In this document: positions 35,715 to 46,614 of the stretch, in pieces
Layout of the letters: the number at the start of each line of letters is the position of its first letter
Position numbering within the stretch: the stretch's first letter is position 1
Source: Tetracladium setigerum
Taxonomy: Eukaryota; Ascomycota; Leotiomycetes; Helotiales
Assembly (NCBI GenBank): GCA_031472005.1
Contig: PZJY01000010.1
Span: 1,054,001-1,118,000 of the forward strand
Length of the DNA stretch: 64,000 nt
Direction of reading: 5' to 3'
Notes under the pieces: model-generated
Told to the model about the DNA's origin: nothing
Databases searched by the model: none
What the model saw: only the letters and a program-made list of their open reading frames with translations
Program-made: the position numbers and the translations under genes

Positions 35715-38655
35715 CTACTTTGCTTCATATTTCCCACTGACAAACTTCCTATTCGTCTCGAGCTCAACCCAATTCTCAGCACCTGGAGACCCCATGAAAG
35801 TCGCAATCGAATCGTCTGCGAATGGATCACTGCTCTCTTCCTTCTCCTTTCCTTTCGAGGCCTCTAGACGTGATATCGAGATTCCACTTCCCTGGCCAAT
35901 TGCTGGGCTTGCTCCATTGATCTCCCACCTGGCATCGATATGACCTGGCTCTGGTGCTGTGTTTTCTGCTCCCACGAATCTACAAATGACTTTGTGGGGT
36001 TCCGGGCCAAGAGTCACATCACCCAGTCGCCAGTAAACCAGCGATTTCTCCTTGAGATGGGTACCTGTTGGCTTTGTTTGGCATCCGGCGGCTCTTGCGC
36101 CTTGATAAGTAGCAACAATTACAAGATTCGTAAAAGAAACTGGCTCAGATCCCCAGGCAGGATTTAAGCTATACTCAATGAGAAGGCCAAGCTTATCTCC
36201 TTGTGGCTTCCATGCTGGTTTCAGAATCAATGGACCTTGTGTTGTTGTATCAGATTCTTCAATATGCACTCGATAGGTGAAGGCAACTGAAGGCTTTGCG
36301 TAAACATGAGAGAGGTCGACTGAGAACTCCTCTGGCTTATCGGGTGAAGAAGCATGGATAAAAGTTCGATTTGGGCCTATTGCCTCCAAATTTGGGAAGT
36401 TGTTGATGCGAATCTTTTGGTCACCTAGAACGAGTCAGTATCGTGCTGTTCAAGCCAAGTTCTATGCTTACTTGAGGGTATTGAAAAATCGCCGTCGGTC
36501 CTATTTTGATTCAATGCGATCTCACCGCTGATCTTTACAGTCTTCGTAACCCCATTCTCGAATGAAACATTGACCGTTTCAATAATAGATGCATTCAATC
36601 CAATTTGATGCATCTCGGGATGCTTGACAATGGCTGTGCTTGTAAGTGAATGTCCAGACCGAATTGATGTGGTGTCAGAAGCACTTGGAGGCGCATTTTC
36701 CGAGGAGGATAAAGCGGCTAAAGCTGCTGCCCTCCCAGTGTTGATACTAGGAGAAGGTGGGATATAACTATCAGGGCTTGCAACGCCAAGTGATGAGTCG
36801 GATTGAGGTACATAAATTGTGTTGCGAACATCTCTTCGGCCCCTAACTGTTCCCACTTTTCGGCCAGGCGTGGCAAGCTGGTTTGAACGTAGAGTGTTAG
36901 CAACATTGGAGAGCGCTGCCTGTGCATCTGCGTCTTGCTCCTGGATTGGCTCCTTTCGTATGTCAAGCTTGAATTGAGGCTGGTCAGTATCGTTTGCTGC
37001 CTCATTTTGAGCTTGGGAAATCGGATCATTCAACGGAGCAGGCACATTGAAACCTTCTGAATCTTTCTGTGCCTCATTCGAAGACTTGAGATGAGATGGT
37101 GGAGGCCCTGGAGGAGGTTGTACGTCAGATAGATCTGGTAGGTCAGAAGTACCATTTGGCTCGCTCGAGATCTCCTTAGAAGGCGTGCCATCATTGCCCG
37201 TTGAAGAAGTACCATTAGTGCCGTTGGTCCGAGTAGTAGGACTGAGAGCTGTGGGCGATTCTGCCAAGGAAGAAAGACGATTATCATGAGTTGGTGATTC
37301 TCGGAGATTGTTTGAAGAGGTGCGGGGAGATGGACTTGGCCGTCCGTCTCTACTTGCTGTCGCACGCGAAGGAAATGGCATGGGCATGAATCCTTTGGAA
37401 GGAGATTTTTCTCTACTAAATGCGCCGTGAACACTTTGTCGTCTGCGCCCTAGCATCGTACCAAATCGACTCTTGAGTTTAGATTCTGCTCGAAGTTAGC
37501 TGATGAACCAGAGGGACAGTACGTCCTAAAATTCCAAATTGAATGATGCTCCTACCTCCTGTGCTTTCAGGTTTCAAGCTTTCCTGTTTGCCTGAGTGCG
37601 CACTTCGGTTGTCTGCAATCGATCCTGTAATTGATCGCTCGGTAGTTGATCTTGGTGCTGGAGGAGGTGGAGGATGGCTAGAAGTTTCGGTGTGAACGCT
37701 GCCAGAAGTCGTCCCGGCTGTAGATGGTTGTCTAGCTTTCCTTTCTGCAAGAATAGGCTTTCCTGCGATTGCAGCTTGTGACCAGTTCCGAATTTCTACT
37801 GCCGAATCGACTTCCAACAAGACTGTCAAGGTTTGCTCTACGGTCACTCGATTGCTCTCGACCAGATCCGCTTCGAGAGTTTCTAATTGTGTAAGAACAT
37901 CTCGGAGGTGGTTCAGGCGTCGCTCGTCCAGCGATTGGAGATTTTCAAACACAAACGGAGCTTGGGCGTCCCATTGCTGGTTTGCGGTTTGTAATTTTGA
38001 CAAGGCTATCTCCACCTTCTGAGAGCTTGCCTTTCCTCCTTTCTTGCTGATCTTATCGTTATTGTGTTGTGCCTCGTCCACCTCTTTAGCCATCGCATTC
38101 AAATTCCCTTGAATAGTGGACATTCCTTGCATATCGCGGTTGCTCGTTCCAAAGGTTCGTAGAGGCTGTTCCACATCTTTATCTATGCGGTCTGCGAGCA
38201 ACGCGTGCGCCCTTGCTATCTCCTCTGTGGAAGTGACAATCTTCCGCCATGGTCCATCGAATATGCTGTGGTCTAGATCAGCTTATTGCGCATAATTCTG
38301 GCTCTCGAGATTGCTCACCCGAGATCACCTCCAACATCTTGTAATGGCTTCTGCGCGAGTTTCTTCAGTCCTAGCACGTATGCGGCTTCGACCTTCCGAC
38401 GTTCCTACTGACGTATCAACAAAGTACACGCCAAAAGCTCCTCCAGATGCTATACCTGAAGCCAATCCGCGATCTCTAGGTTGACCCTTCCAATCCTTTT
38501 CACACGCTCGTTCAGCTTTGCCGCAGCTGCAGATGGGGGCAAACGCTCCTGTGAAGCATCAGTATATAGCTCTAAAGCCTCGTCCGAAGGATGAGCAGGA
38601 ATGCGACAATCCGTACCAGTATGGCGGGATACTCCTGCCGAGACAATGCCTCCAT
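35715..38655 (-). CDS. syp1: Muniscin Syp1/FCHo-like endocytic adaptor (F-BAR + mu-homology domain)
   Basis: About 883 residues in six exons (introns 38549-38616, 38405-38455, 38266-38318, 37486-37555 and 36425-36471). Start ATG 38655. The N-terminal ~250 residues are an F-BAR domain: early motif ALSRQEYPAIL, then LKKLAQKPL, GPWRKIV and a long helical region ending around ILAERKARQ. The linker (~300-590) is Ser/Thr/Pro-rich. The C-terminal ~290 residues form the muniscin mu-homology domain, with YSLNPAWGSEPVSFTNLVI, LVYWRLGDVTL and IDARWEINGASP. Syp1/FCHo proteins are early-arriving factors of clathrin-mediated endocytosis that bend membrane and bind cargo and Eps15-like Ede1. No frame breaks occur here. 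The third exon junction needs the acceptor ACCACAG; a nearer CTAG acceptor would lose the frame. Confidence 0.9.
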
Positions 38656-39175
38656 ATTTGCGGTCGAAAGTTATTGTAAATCACAGAAGCTTAGGTAGCG
38701 AGCGCGCGCAGAAAATTCAAGCAGATGCAAGTCAGTCGAGATGACTGTCGTGGGGTCAGACGTGAGAGAATGACATTGACGATGAGGGACCAAGTTGTTG
38801 ACAACAGCTCGAGGCGGCTCTCGAAGCGGAGAAGCCGAACGAATTCTGGAAGCACACACCCCTGCTAGAATAGCCTCCAGTGCCTCCACAGACGAAGAAA
38901 CGGGTAAAAGCAATTACATCCCCAATGTCTCACTCTCAAATACAGAATCAATTCTGCATTGACAAATAAACAATCTGATGTTGACCAGTGTAGGGAATTT
39001 GTCCTAGCGGTGAATGTTGGGCATAAAGGTGTTCTCTGATTTACCAGGAGCATCCCGTCAATCACTACCACATCACTACCACGACAAGGACCACGACAGG
39101 GTGATGATGAGTCTTTTAAATGACAATTGAGATTAATTACTACAGTAGCATAATCTCATTCATTACTGTGCGATC
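38656..39175. promoter_or_regulatory. Divergent promoter of syp1 and the Cak1-like kinase gene
   Basis: 520 bp between start codons facing away from each other. No named motif was recognised. Confidence 0.4.
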
Positions 39176-40589
39176 ATGGCCTCGCAACCAAATTGGCGCG
39201 CACAGCTAAGTGCTATGGATCGCTTTGAGAATATAGACAAACTGCAAGTCCTCCTCCCACTCTCGCAGACGCTCACTGACAAAGACATAGAAGAAAGAGC
39301 ATTGAAGCAAAGGATGCTAGTCAAGCAGGAACATCACGGAATGAAGCCTTCCAGGCCGAGACTGCAGCATATACTTCCTCTGAATCTAGGGTTAGCAAGA
39401 CCATTTCCCATCTGTTGATGGTCACGTGTTCACCCAAAACGTGTTTTATCGAGCATTTTGCTCAGATATGATTTCAAGATCCACAGTCTCCTGACTGTCC
39501 TTCGAAGTTACCTGGTTTCATTGGTGCTGATTTTGTTTACAGGAAGATTATGAATCAGCATGTACCGCATTCATCTCCAGATCGTCTGCACCAGTGGGTG
39601 ATGACTCTCCTGCCCTGCCAAAAACGGTTGGAATTGCCATAGGTCAACACAAGGATTGTCACCATCTGGCCAGCGGCCTTGTATCCGAAGTTTACAGATC
39701 CAAATCTCACGCGCTCAAAGTCATCACGGAGACGCGAAATGTTGATCCTCACAACCCTGCCCGAGAAGTCAAGATTCTGAACGAGTTAACTCACGCCTCA
39801 ATCATCAGGTTGAATGGAACGTTCCGAGATGGAGATGGGAGGCTGGTACTTGACTTCCCATTCATGCCCTTGACCCTGGCAGATGTCATCAGTGCAGGCT
39901 CAGTTCCTGACGAGTTGACAAGGAAGTGCTTTCACGACCTATTTTCAGCTCTATCATATCTCCATGAAAAGGGTATTATCCACCGCGATATCAAGCCCTC
40001 AAACCTTCTACTTAGCTCACCTACCGGCCCGGCTTACCTCTCCGATTTTGGGACAGCTTGGCATCCGTCGCTTTCAGCAGTAGATGAATCAGCACAACAC
40101 AAAATCTTGGAAGTTGGAACGACCTGTTATCGAGCACCTGAAACACTCTTCGGAAAAAGAGCGTACGGTACAAGCTTGGATTTATGGGAAGCTGGTACGA
40201 TGCTTGTGGAGTGCCTCAGAAATCCACCACAGCCACTTTTCGAATCGAGAGATACATCTGAGGACGGGAACCAGCTCGGGCTGATACTGAGTATATTCAA
40301 GACTCTCGGCACGCCAACCAAAACAACATGGCCTGAAGCAGTACATTTTACGACCCCGCCGTTTGAGTGGTATCAAAGTTTCCCGGGGAAGAGATGGAGC
40401 GAGCTGCTTCTGGGGTGGATCCTGATGGTAGCGATTTGGTTTCCAAGCTAGTCTGTTACGAAAGTGGGTTGAGGCTCACGGCATTACAGGTATGTGTCTT
40501 TCTAGTAATCAATGGTAGTACTAAGTTCAGTTTAGGCACTAGACCACCCATTTTTTCAATCGGTTAAGGGAGCTGCCATGGGTAATTGA
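39176..40589 (+). CDS. Cak1/Csk1-like CMGC protein kinase (two apparent frameshifts)
   Basis: About 405 residues in three exons (introns 39391-39542 and 40490-40535). Catalytic motifs are clear: VAIK-type Lys in HALKVI, HRDIKPSNLLL, LSDFGTAW, CYRAPETLFG, SLDLWEAGTMLVE and C-terminal LTALQALDHPFF. The glycine loop is degenerate (ASGLVSEVY), a known trait of Cak1-type CDK-activating kinases, which phosphorylate the T-loop of CDKs. Two single-base losses are needed. One near 39305 joins RALK to AKDASQAG (an unusual intron is an alternative). One near 40410 joins the FPGKRWSELL segment to GVDPDGSDLVSKL. With both restored all exon phases match. Assignment to the CAK branch rather than another CDK-like kinase is moderately sure. 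Confidence 0.78.
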
Positions 40590-41647
40590 AGTCAATTTCC
40601 CGAGAACTCTCACATGCATCTCACAATTTGCCGCAAGTGGATTATTACTTATCTAAGCCCTTCCAACTCTTTCATTTGATATTGACTTGGTGACATCTAT
40701 TGTTCCTCGCTTTCCCATCAAATCCCATCCCATATCACAGACGAACTTAGTGAAATGCGGGGGTTTAGCTTGGTTGGACAAAATAGCTTCAAGTGTAAGT
40801 CGTTCTCGCAATACCCGCGTTATTTGCCATTAGAAAATCGGGACACCGTTGACCACGGGTTCCAGCATACAATTATACACTCGTGATGATTAATCTGTCA
40901 CCCTTTCACGGTATTATATTGATCATGATCAAGCGTTTATATTCTTGGCAGGTGAAGGTTGCTGCACGCCAAGGCTGCCTCCACAAGACAGAAAGCTTAC
41001 ACGAAACATAAAAGTCAAGAGCAAGATTCCTTCATACCAAGCTATAAGTGCGCATCTTCTTCGGCGAAATACATCAGCTCATTATTTGCGAACGAGACAT
41101 TCAGGGAGGATATCCCGCGCTTCCTGACTACCCTCCACGCAAAAGTCCCTTCGTCGTACGATTTTCCTACCTGCGTCATGAACAGCCCATCCAATCTGTG
41201 GCGCATCTGCTGTTTGTGCGATGACTACGCATATGAAGCTGCTGTTAGAAAATCATTTCACCAATGGTCACAACATTTTAAACGCATGGCAGATTCTTAG
41301 AGACTCATTTCGACCATTCTTTCTGCTCCGTTTCTCCCGAGGCGTGCACATGAACGTTGCATGCTAAAATGATCAGACCATCCACGTTAGGTGACCCCTC
41401 TATTGCCCCTCCAAAGTCAGTCCGAAATCCAGAATAAAAGGTAAAGGGAAGTACAGATTTCTTTCATTTTCTCAGTCTCATCATTCCAGATTCATTCAAT
41501 CATAGTGGTCAATACACAATCTTCTCCCTACTTGATCTCTCTCAAGTCCAAAAAAAGCCTTTCGCGAGAACCGACCCGCCAAAACATTGCAAGCGAACAA
41601 ACCTTCAATTCGTTCGAGAAACGACAAAACTCTCGGGTCTTACAACA
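40590..41647. other. Intergenic region upstream of phosphoketolase
   Basis: Mostly the promoter and leader of the phosphoketolase gene. A 113-codon frame without ATG (40959-41300) with several Cys looks faintly protein-like. A splice GTGTAAG/GGCAG at 40794-40950 could link an ATG near 40756 to it, but the frames do not agree well, so I leave it uncalled. The leader after ~41400 is pyrimidine-rich. Confidence 0.3.
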
Positions 41648-44188
41648 ATGGCACCAGCTGCTGATGATGTTGAGGTCAAGAGCATCTCTCCATATGGAAA
41701 TGCTCGATCAACGGTCGAGATAACCGAAAAGCCTCTAGACGCCGAAGAATTACGAAAAACCGATGCGTTCTTCCAAGCAAGTCTCTACTTGTGTCTTGGT
41801 ATGCTTTACCTCAAGGAAAACCCTCTGCTCAAGGAACCACTTTCAGTCAATCATCTCAAGGCAAGACTCCTAGGCCATTGGGGATCTGATGCTGGTCAAG
41901 CTTTCACCTGGATCCATTTCAATCGCATGATCAAGAAATACAATCTCGATGCCCTGTTTGTTTCCGGTCCAGGCCATGGAGCTCCTGCCATTCTCTCCCA
42001 AGCTTATCTTGAAGGTACCTACTCTGAAGTGTATCCCGACAAGTCTGAAGACGAAGAAGGAATGCGAAAGTTTTTCAAACAATTCTCTTTCCCAGGTGGT
42101 GTTGGAAGTCATGCTACTCCAGAAACACCCGGTAGTATCCACGAGGGTGGTGAATTGGGCTACTCAATTTCTCACGCTTTTGGTGCCGTCTTTGATAACC
42201 CAAATCTCATCGCTTTGACCATGGTAGGAGATGGTGAAGCAGAGACTGGCCCTCTCGCTACCAGTTGGCACAGCACAAAGTTCTTGAACCCAATCACAGA
42301 TGGAGCAGGTACGTGTTTCGTTCCACACTGCTTCAATGATGCTAATCCCCTACAGTTCTCCCCGTTCTTCATCTCAATGGTTACAAGATCAACAACCCTA
42401 CTATCCTTGCTCGTATCAGTCACAAAGAGTTGACTGCATTGTTCGTTGGTTATGGATGGACTCCTTATTTCGTCGAAGGAAGCGACTTGGAGACTATGCA
42501 CCAAGCTATGGCTGCAACCCTTGAACAGTGTGTTTTGGATATCCGAAAGTACCAAAAGCAAGCTCGCGATTCCGGAAAGGCATTCAGGCCGATGTGGCCT
42601 TTGGTCGTTCTACGAAGTCCCAAGGGATGGACTGGTCCAAGGAAGATTGACGATAAGCTCTTGGAAGGTTATTGGCGTGCGCATCAAGTAAGTTCCAATT
42701 CCCTGATTCCAAAACAGCAACTAAGTCACTTAGATTCCAATCCCAGATGTAGCATCAAACCCAGCTCATTTGAAGATTCTCGAAGACTGGCTCCGAAGCT
42801 ACAAGCCAGATGAGTACTTCGACGACACAGGAAAACTCATCCCTGAACTCAGAGAACTCCCACCCACCGGCAATGCTCGTATGTCAGCCAACCCCGTCGG
42901 AAACGGTGGGTCACTCCGAAAGGCTCTCGTAGTCCCAGACTTCCGCAAATACGCTCTCACAGATATCAAACCCGGTGTCTCCAGTCTCCCCAGCATGTCC
43001 AACATGGCTTTATACCTCCGAGATATTGTTGCCGGCAATATGACCAACTTTCGTGTTTTCGGCCCGGATGAGACCGAGTCCAATAAACTCGGTGAAATCT
43101 ACAAAGCTGGCAAGAAAGTGTGGATGGGCGAATACTTTGAAGAAGATGACAATGGCGGAAATCTCGCTTTCGATGGCCGTGTCATGGAAATGCTCAGCGA
43201 GCATACTTGTGAGGGATGGCTTGAAGGCTACCTACTTTCAGGCCGTCATGGCCTTCTGAACAGCTACGAACCCTTCATCCACGTCATTGACTCCATGGTA
43301 AATCAACACTGCAAATGGATTGAAAAATGTCTCGAAGTAGAGTGGCGGGCCAAGGTATCGTCTCTCAACATCCTCCTCACTGCCACAGTCTGGCGACAAG
43401 ACCACAATGGATTCACCCACCAAGATCCCGGCTTCCTTGATGTTGTTGCAAACAAGAGCCCAGAAGTCGTTCGTATATATCTCCCACCTGATGGAAATTG
43501 TCTTCTTTCCGTCACCGACCACTGCCTCAAAAGCGTAAACTATGTCAACGTTATTGTAGCTGACAAGCAGGATCACCTGCAATTCCTCAGTATGGAACAA
43601 GCTATTGAACACTGCACCAAAGGCCTCGGAATCTGGGACTGGGCATCCAATGATCAAGGTCAAGACCCCGACGTCGTCTTTGCCTCTTGTGGTGACGTGC
43701 CCACCCACGAGTCCCTCGCTGCCGTTGCGCTCCTCCGCGAATTCCTCCCAGATCTCAAGATCCGTTTCGTCAATGTTGTGGACCTCTTCAAGCTCATCAG
43801 CGAAGTTGATCACCCCCATGGTCTGTCTGACACAGAATGGACATCAATCTTCACCGATGACCGACCCGTGATCTTCAATTTCCACTCCTACCCTTGGTTG
43901 GTTCACAGATTGACCTACAAGCGTCCTGGACAGCTCAACATTCACGTTCGTGGGTACAAGGAGAAGGGCAATATCGATACACCGCTTGAGTTGGCCATCC
44001 GCAATCAAACTGATAGATACAGCCTGGCCATTGATGCCATTGATCGTATCAAGAGCTTGAAGAATACGGGCAGTTTCGCCAGGGAGAAGTTGTTAGCGTT
44101 ACAGATGCAAGCCAAGGCCGAGGCTTATGAGAATGGTATTGATCCGGAGTACATTCGCACTTGGAAATGGCCTTATCCAAGAGAGTAA
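41648..44188 (+). CDS. Xylulose-5-P/fructose-6-P phosphoketolase
   Basis: About 815 residues, full family length; introns 42309-42355 and 42688-42733. The start context is AACAATGGC. The enzyme uses thiamine diphosphate to cleave xylulose 5-phosphate (and often fructose 6-phosphate) with phosphate, giving acetyl phosphate plus glyceraldehyde 3-phosphate or erythrose 4-phosphate. Seen motifs: LGHWGSDAGQAF (~76-86), FVSGPGHGAPA (~104-114), the ThDP-binding start GDGEAETGPLA (~194-204), WTGPRKIDDK, and the C-terminal half with TWRQD-like TVWRQDHNGFTHQDPG and FNFHSYPWLVHRL. In ascomycetes it supports C2 and pentose overflow metabolism. No acetate kinase gene lies nearby in this window. Cytosolic, no targeting signal. 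Confidence 0.95.
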
Positions 44189-45001
44189 AGGGTTTGTTTA
44201 ATTTCGAGATCAAGGATTTTTCTGTTCATTGGAGGATAAAGGAAAAGAAGAGCAAAAAGAAAGACAGTTTTATTTACGATGTTATGACGATTTGGGAGAG
44301 GCAGATATTTGATTTGGGCGTTTGCGCTTTGGTTTTGTTTTGTACCTATCTTCTTCTTTTCTAATGACAACATTCATTTTGCCACAAAACTCGATATATT
44401 TTGTTTGCTCTTCCTAACGTTTCTAAAAAATTCACATCGTAGACTTTTTTGAACCCAATTTCAACGATTATCCAATTTCTTACGAGCATTTTAAGGTCTA
44501 TCACATACATTTCTAAGTTGAAATCGACAAGTCTTTGACGCTCGAATTTGAATTGAAGTCTTGAGGTTATCTTTCTCAGTCATATATATATATATTTTTC
44601 ACCGGCTAATTAAGAACTCCTTGAGTCTCCAGATCACTTCAAAGAAAAAATCCGTGGACGAGAGCTTCAACTTTTGGCAATAGGTTATTAACGATGAACT
44701 AAAGATTCCCTTTAAAAATCAAAATTGCCGTAATTACAGAGACACACTAGCAATGCAGAAAATAATGAAACAATGAAAAACAAATATAATACATCGGATA
44801 ATGGAATTTTTCCCGATTTAAAATTCTCGCGCTCATCAACAATCTAATGGACATAACTTTCATAGATTTCCCAAACCCAAACTCCCACCGTCCCATCTCC
44901 AAGCTAAATTATAGTCGCATACAAAAAAAAAAGGCCACAATGCTACTGCCAAACTCCCAGCTCTTGCAAATCCAGATTTGCGTTGCCAGCCCCTCTCTCC
45001 C
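44189..45001. other. Convergent AT-rich intergenic region
   Basis: It contains a short TATATATATATA run near 44583 and many A/T runs. No gene is recognised. Confidence 0.45.
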
Positions 45002-45625
45002 TCAAACGCCAGCATCTTGCTTCTCCAGGTACGCCTCCACCTCCACCTCCACACACATGCCTGGTAACCTCAACCTACTAACCTCCACACACGACCAAAG
45101 AGGTCTATGCTTCTGCATTCTCGCCTGCAAATGCGCAGCCATCAACTCCGCACTCCCCTCCAGATCCGTGTGATAAGTCTTCACAGAATAAACATGATCC
45201 CAGCTACCACCCCACCTCAACTCCCGCAATGTCGCTTCCACATTGTCAAGCGCCATGCCAATCTGATCGCTGACGGTGCCCATCAGATTACCCTCGCGGT
45301 CCCAGCCGCCCATACCGCTCACTTTCAGAATGGAGTTGTTGAGGAGAACGCCTTGTGAGAAGCCATAAGAGTTGGCGAAGAGAACTGAGAGGGATGAGGA
45401 GGATGCGAAGACTGGTGGGTTGGCGTTTACAGGACCGACTTGAGGTGGTGGACGTTGAGCGATGCGGCGTGCGCGGTCGGTGCGCCAGTCTTCTTTCTTC
45501 TCACGGAGGAGACCTTTGAGTTTATTGCCGCGACCTTCGACTTGGAAGTCTTTTGGATTTATGAAATCTTTTGGTGGAGGAGGAGGAGAGGAGGACGACG
45601 ATGACGTCGTTGTTGTTTTTTGCAT
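45002..45625 (-). CDS. Rid-family (YjgF/UK114) protein with N-terminal extension
   Basis: 207 residues, intronless, from ATG 45625. The C-terminal ~125 residues match the YjgF/YER057c/UK114 fold: SYGFSQGVLLNN, LKVSGMGGWDREGNL, DQIGMALDNVEATLREL and a final VEVEVEAYLEK. RidA members deaminate reactive enamine/imine intermediates; here the usual catalytic Arg-containing late strand is not clearly conserved (RLRLPGMCVEVEVEA), so it may be a Rid-like paralogue with another ligand. The first ~75 residues are an extra low-complexity Ser/Pro run followed by a basic charged stretch, with no clear targeting signal. Confidence 0.8.
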   Translation of the reverse strand: MQKTTTTSSSSSSPPPPPKDFINPKDFQVEGRGNKLKGLLREKKEDWRTDRARRIAQRPPPQVGPVNANPPVFASSSSLSVLFANSYGFSQGVLLNNSILKVSGMGGWDREGNLMGTVSDQIGMALDNVEATLRELRWGGSWDHVYSVKTYHTDLEGSAELMAAHLQARMQKHRPLWSCVEVSRLRLPGMCVEVEVEAYLEKQDAGV

Positions 45626-46614
45626 GGTGGGCGGTTGTTTTTGGTCTGTGAAAGGAATTATTGAAGACGAAAAAGCTTTTGGATTTTGAAATCTCTTTAA
45701 AAAGAAAAGGAAGAGATGGAAATTCTCAGATATTGTATGAATGCTCTGTATGTGCCAAGGTTGACCACCACTGTTGCTGTCTGAGGTGAAGTCGGACTAA
45801 CGTTTGAAGGAGGGACGTTTGAAACAACGTAGACGTATGTGCACAAACACAAATGTTTCCCCAGCGAGTCCGAGGTCGCTCTCGGTCTCGCATGGACGGA
45901 GGTAAACACTGACAATAGGGGACATCATGGAGTTTTCGATCTGTAAATGGGGGTTTGCGGCTGCACCGAGGCAAGAACCATTGATTATTTTGACATTTAG
46001 CGAGTGCTTGGCAAAACTCTCCCCTTTTCGAGGACAAAGCGAACCGAGAACCGCACGTGATGAGCTCTGTTTTTTGGCCGAGTATAGTACTTCCTTTGGA
46101 TAAATCTGGCTAGATGTTTCTCTTGTGTATCGAGCCTCTCTTTCCCGAATCTCTCCTGAATTTTGAATATTCCCAGAGTTAGAAACTTAACCCAAGAATC
46201 CTGTGTCGTTACAAACCCCACCCCACATTCTTTTCCCAAACAATGTAGCCGAACAAAACTTCTCCTAGAGATATCGAAATGAACAAAACAAAGCGACGAA
46301 CAAAGAACTTAACTTTGACAAAAAGAAATGTATGCAATATGCGATGGAGCGTATTGATTCTTTAAACCTATAGTATTACAAAAAAATCCGTTCCCAGCGA
46401 ACATGAAAAATGTAACTCGTGAACAATAGAGCACGCCCAAACTCTTTGTGGCTTTGAAGTCGTTTTTGATACTCGCCAAACTTTGTTGCCGACTCTAGAT
46501 ACTCAAGTCTTCCTTCTCAAATATTTTATCGTGTCCTCCAAAAGACCAGTAGATTTTGCCTTCAGTGAGAAACAGCAACTCAACATCTCCTTCGTGAATT
46601 CCCATCATAAAATC
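45626..46614. promoter_or_regulatory. Divergent promoter of the Rid-family and zincin-like genes
   Basis: No supported gene. A CACGTG (46054-46059, in GCACGTGATG) sits in the middle, ~430 bp from the Rid-family start and ~555 bp from the zincin-like start. Confidence 0.35.

Noticed and set aside
40756..41300. Possible small Cys-containing spliced gene upstream of phosphoketolase
   Set aside because: The splice sites are plausible but lead into a frame that stops early, while the protein-like stretch lies in another frame without a start.
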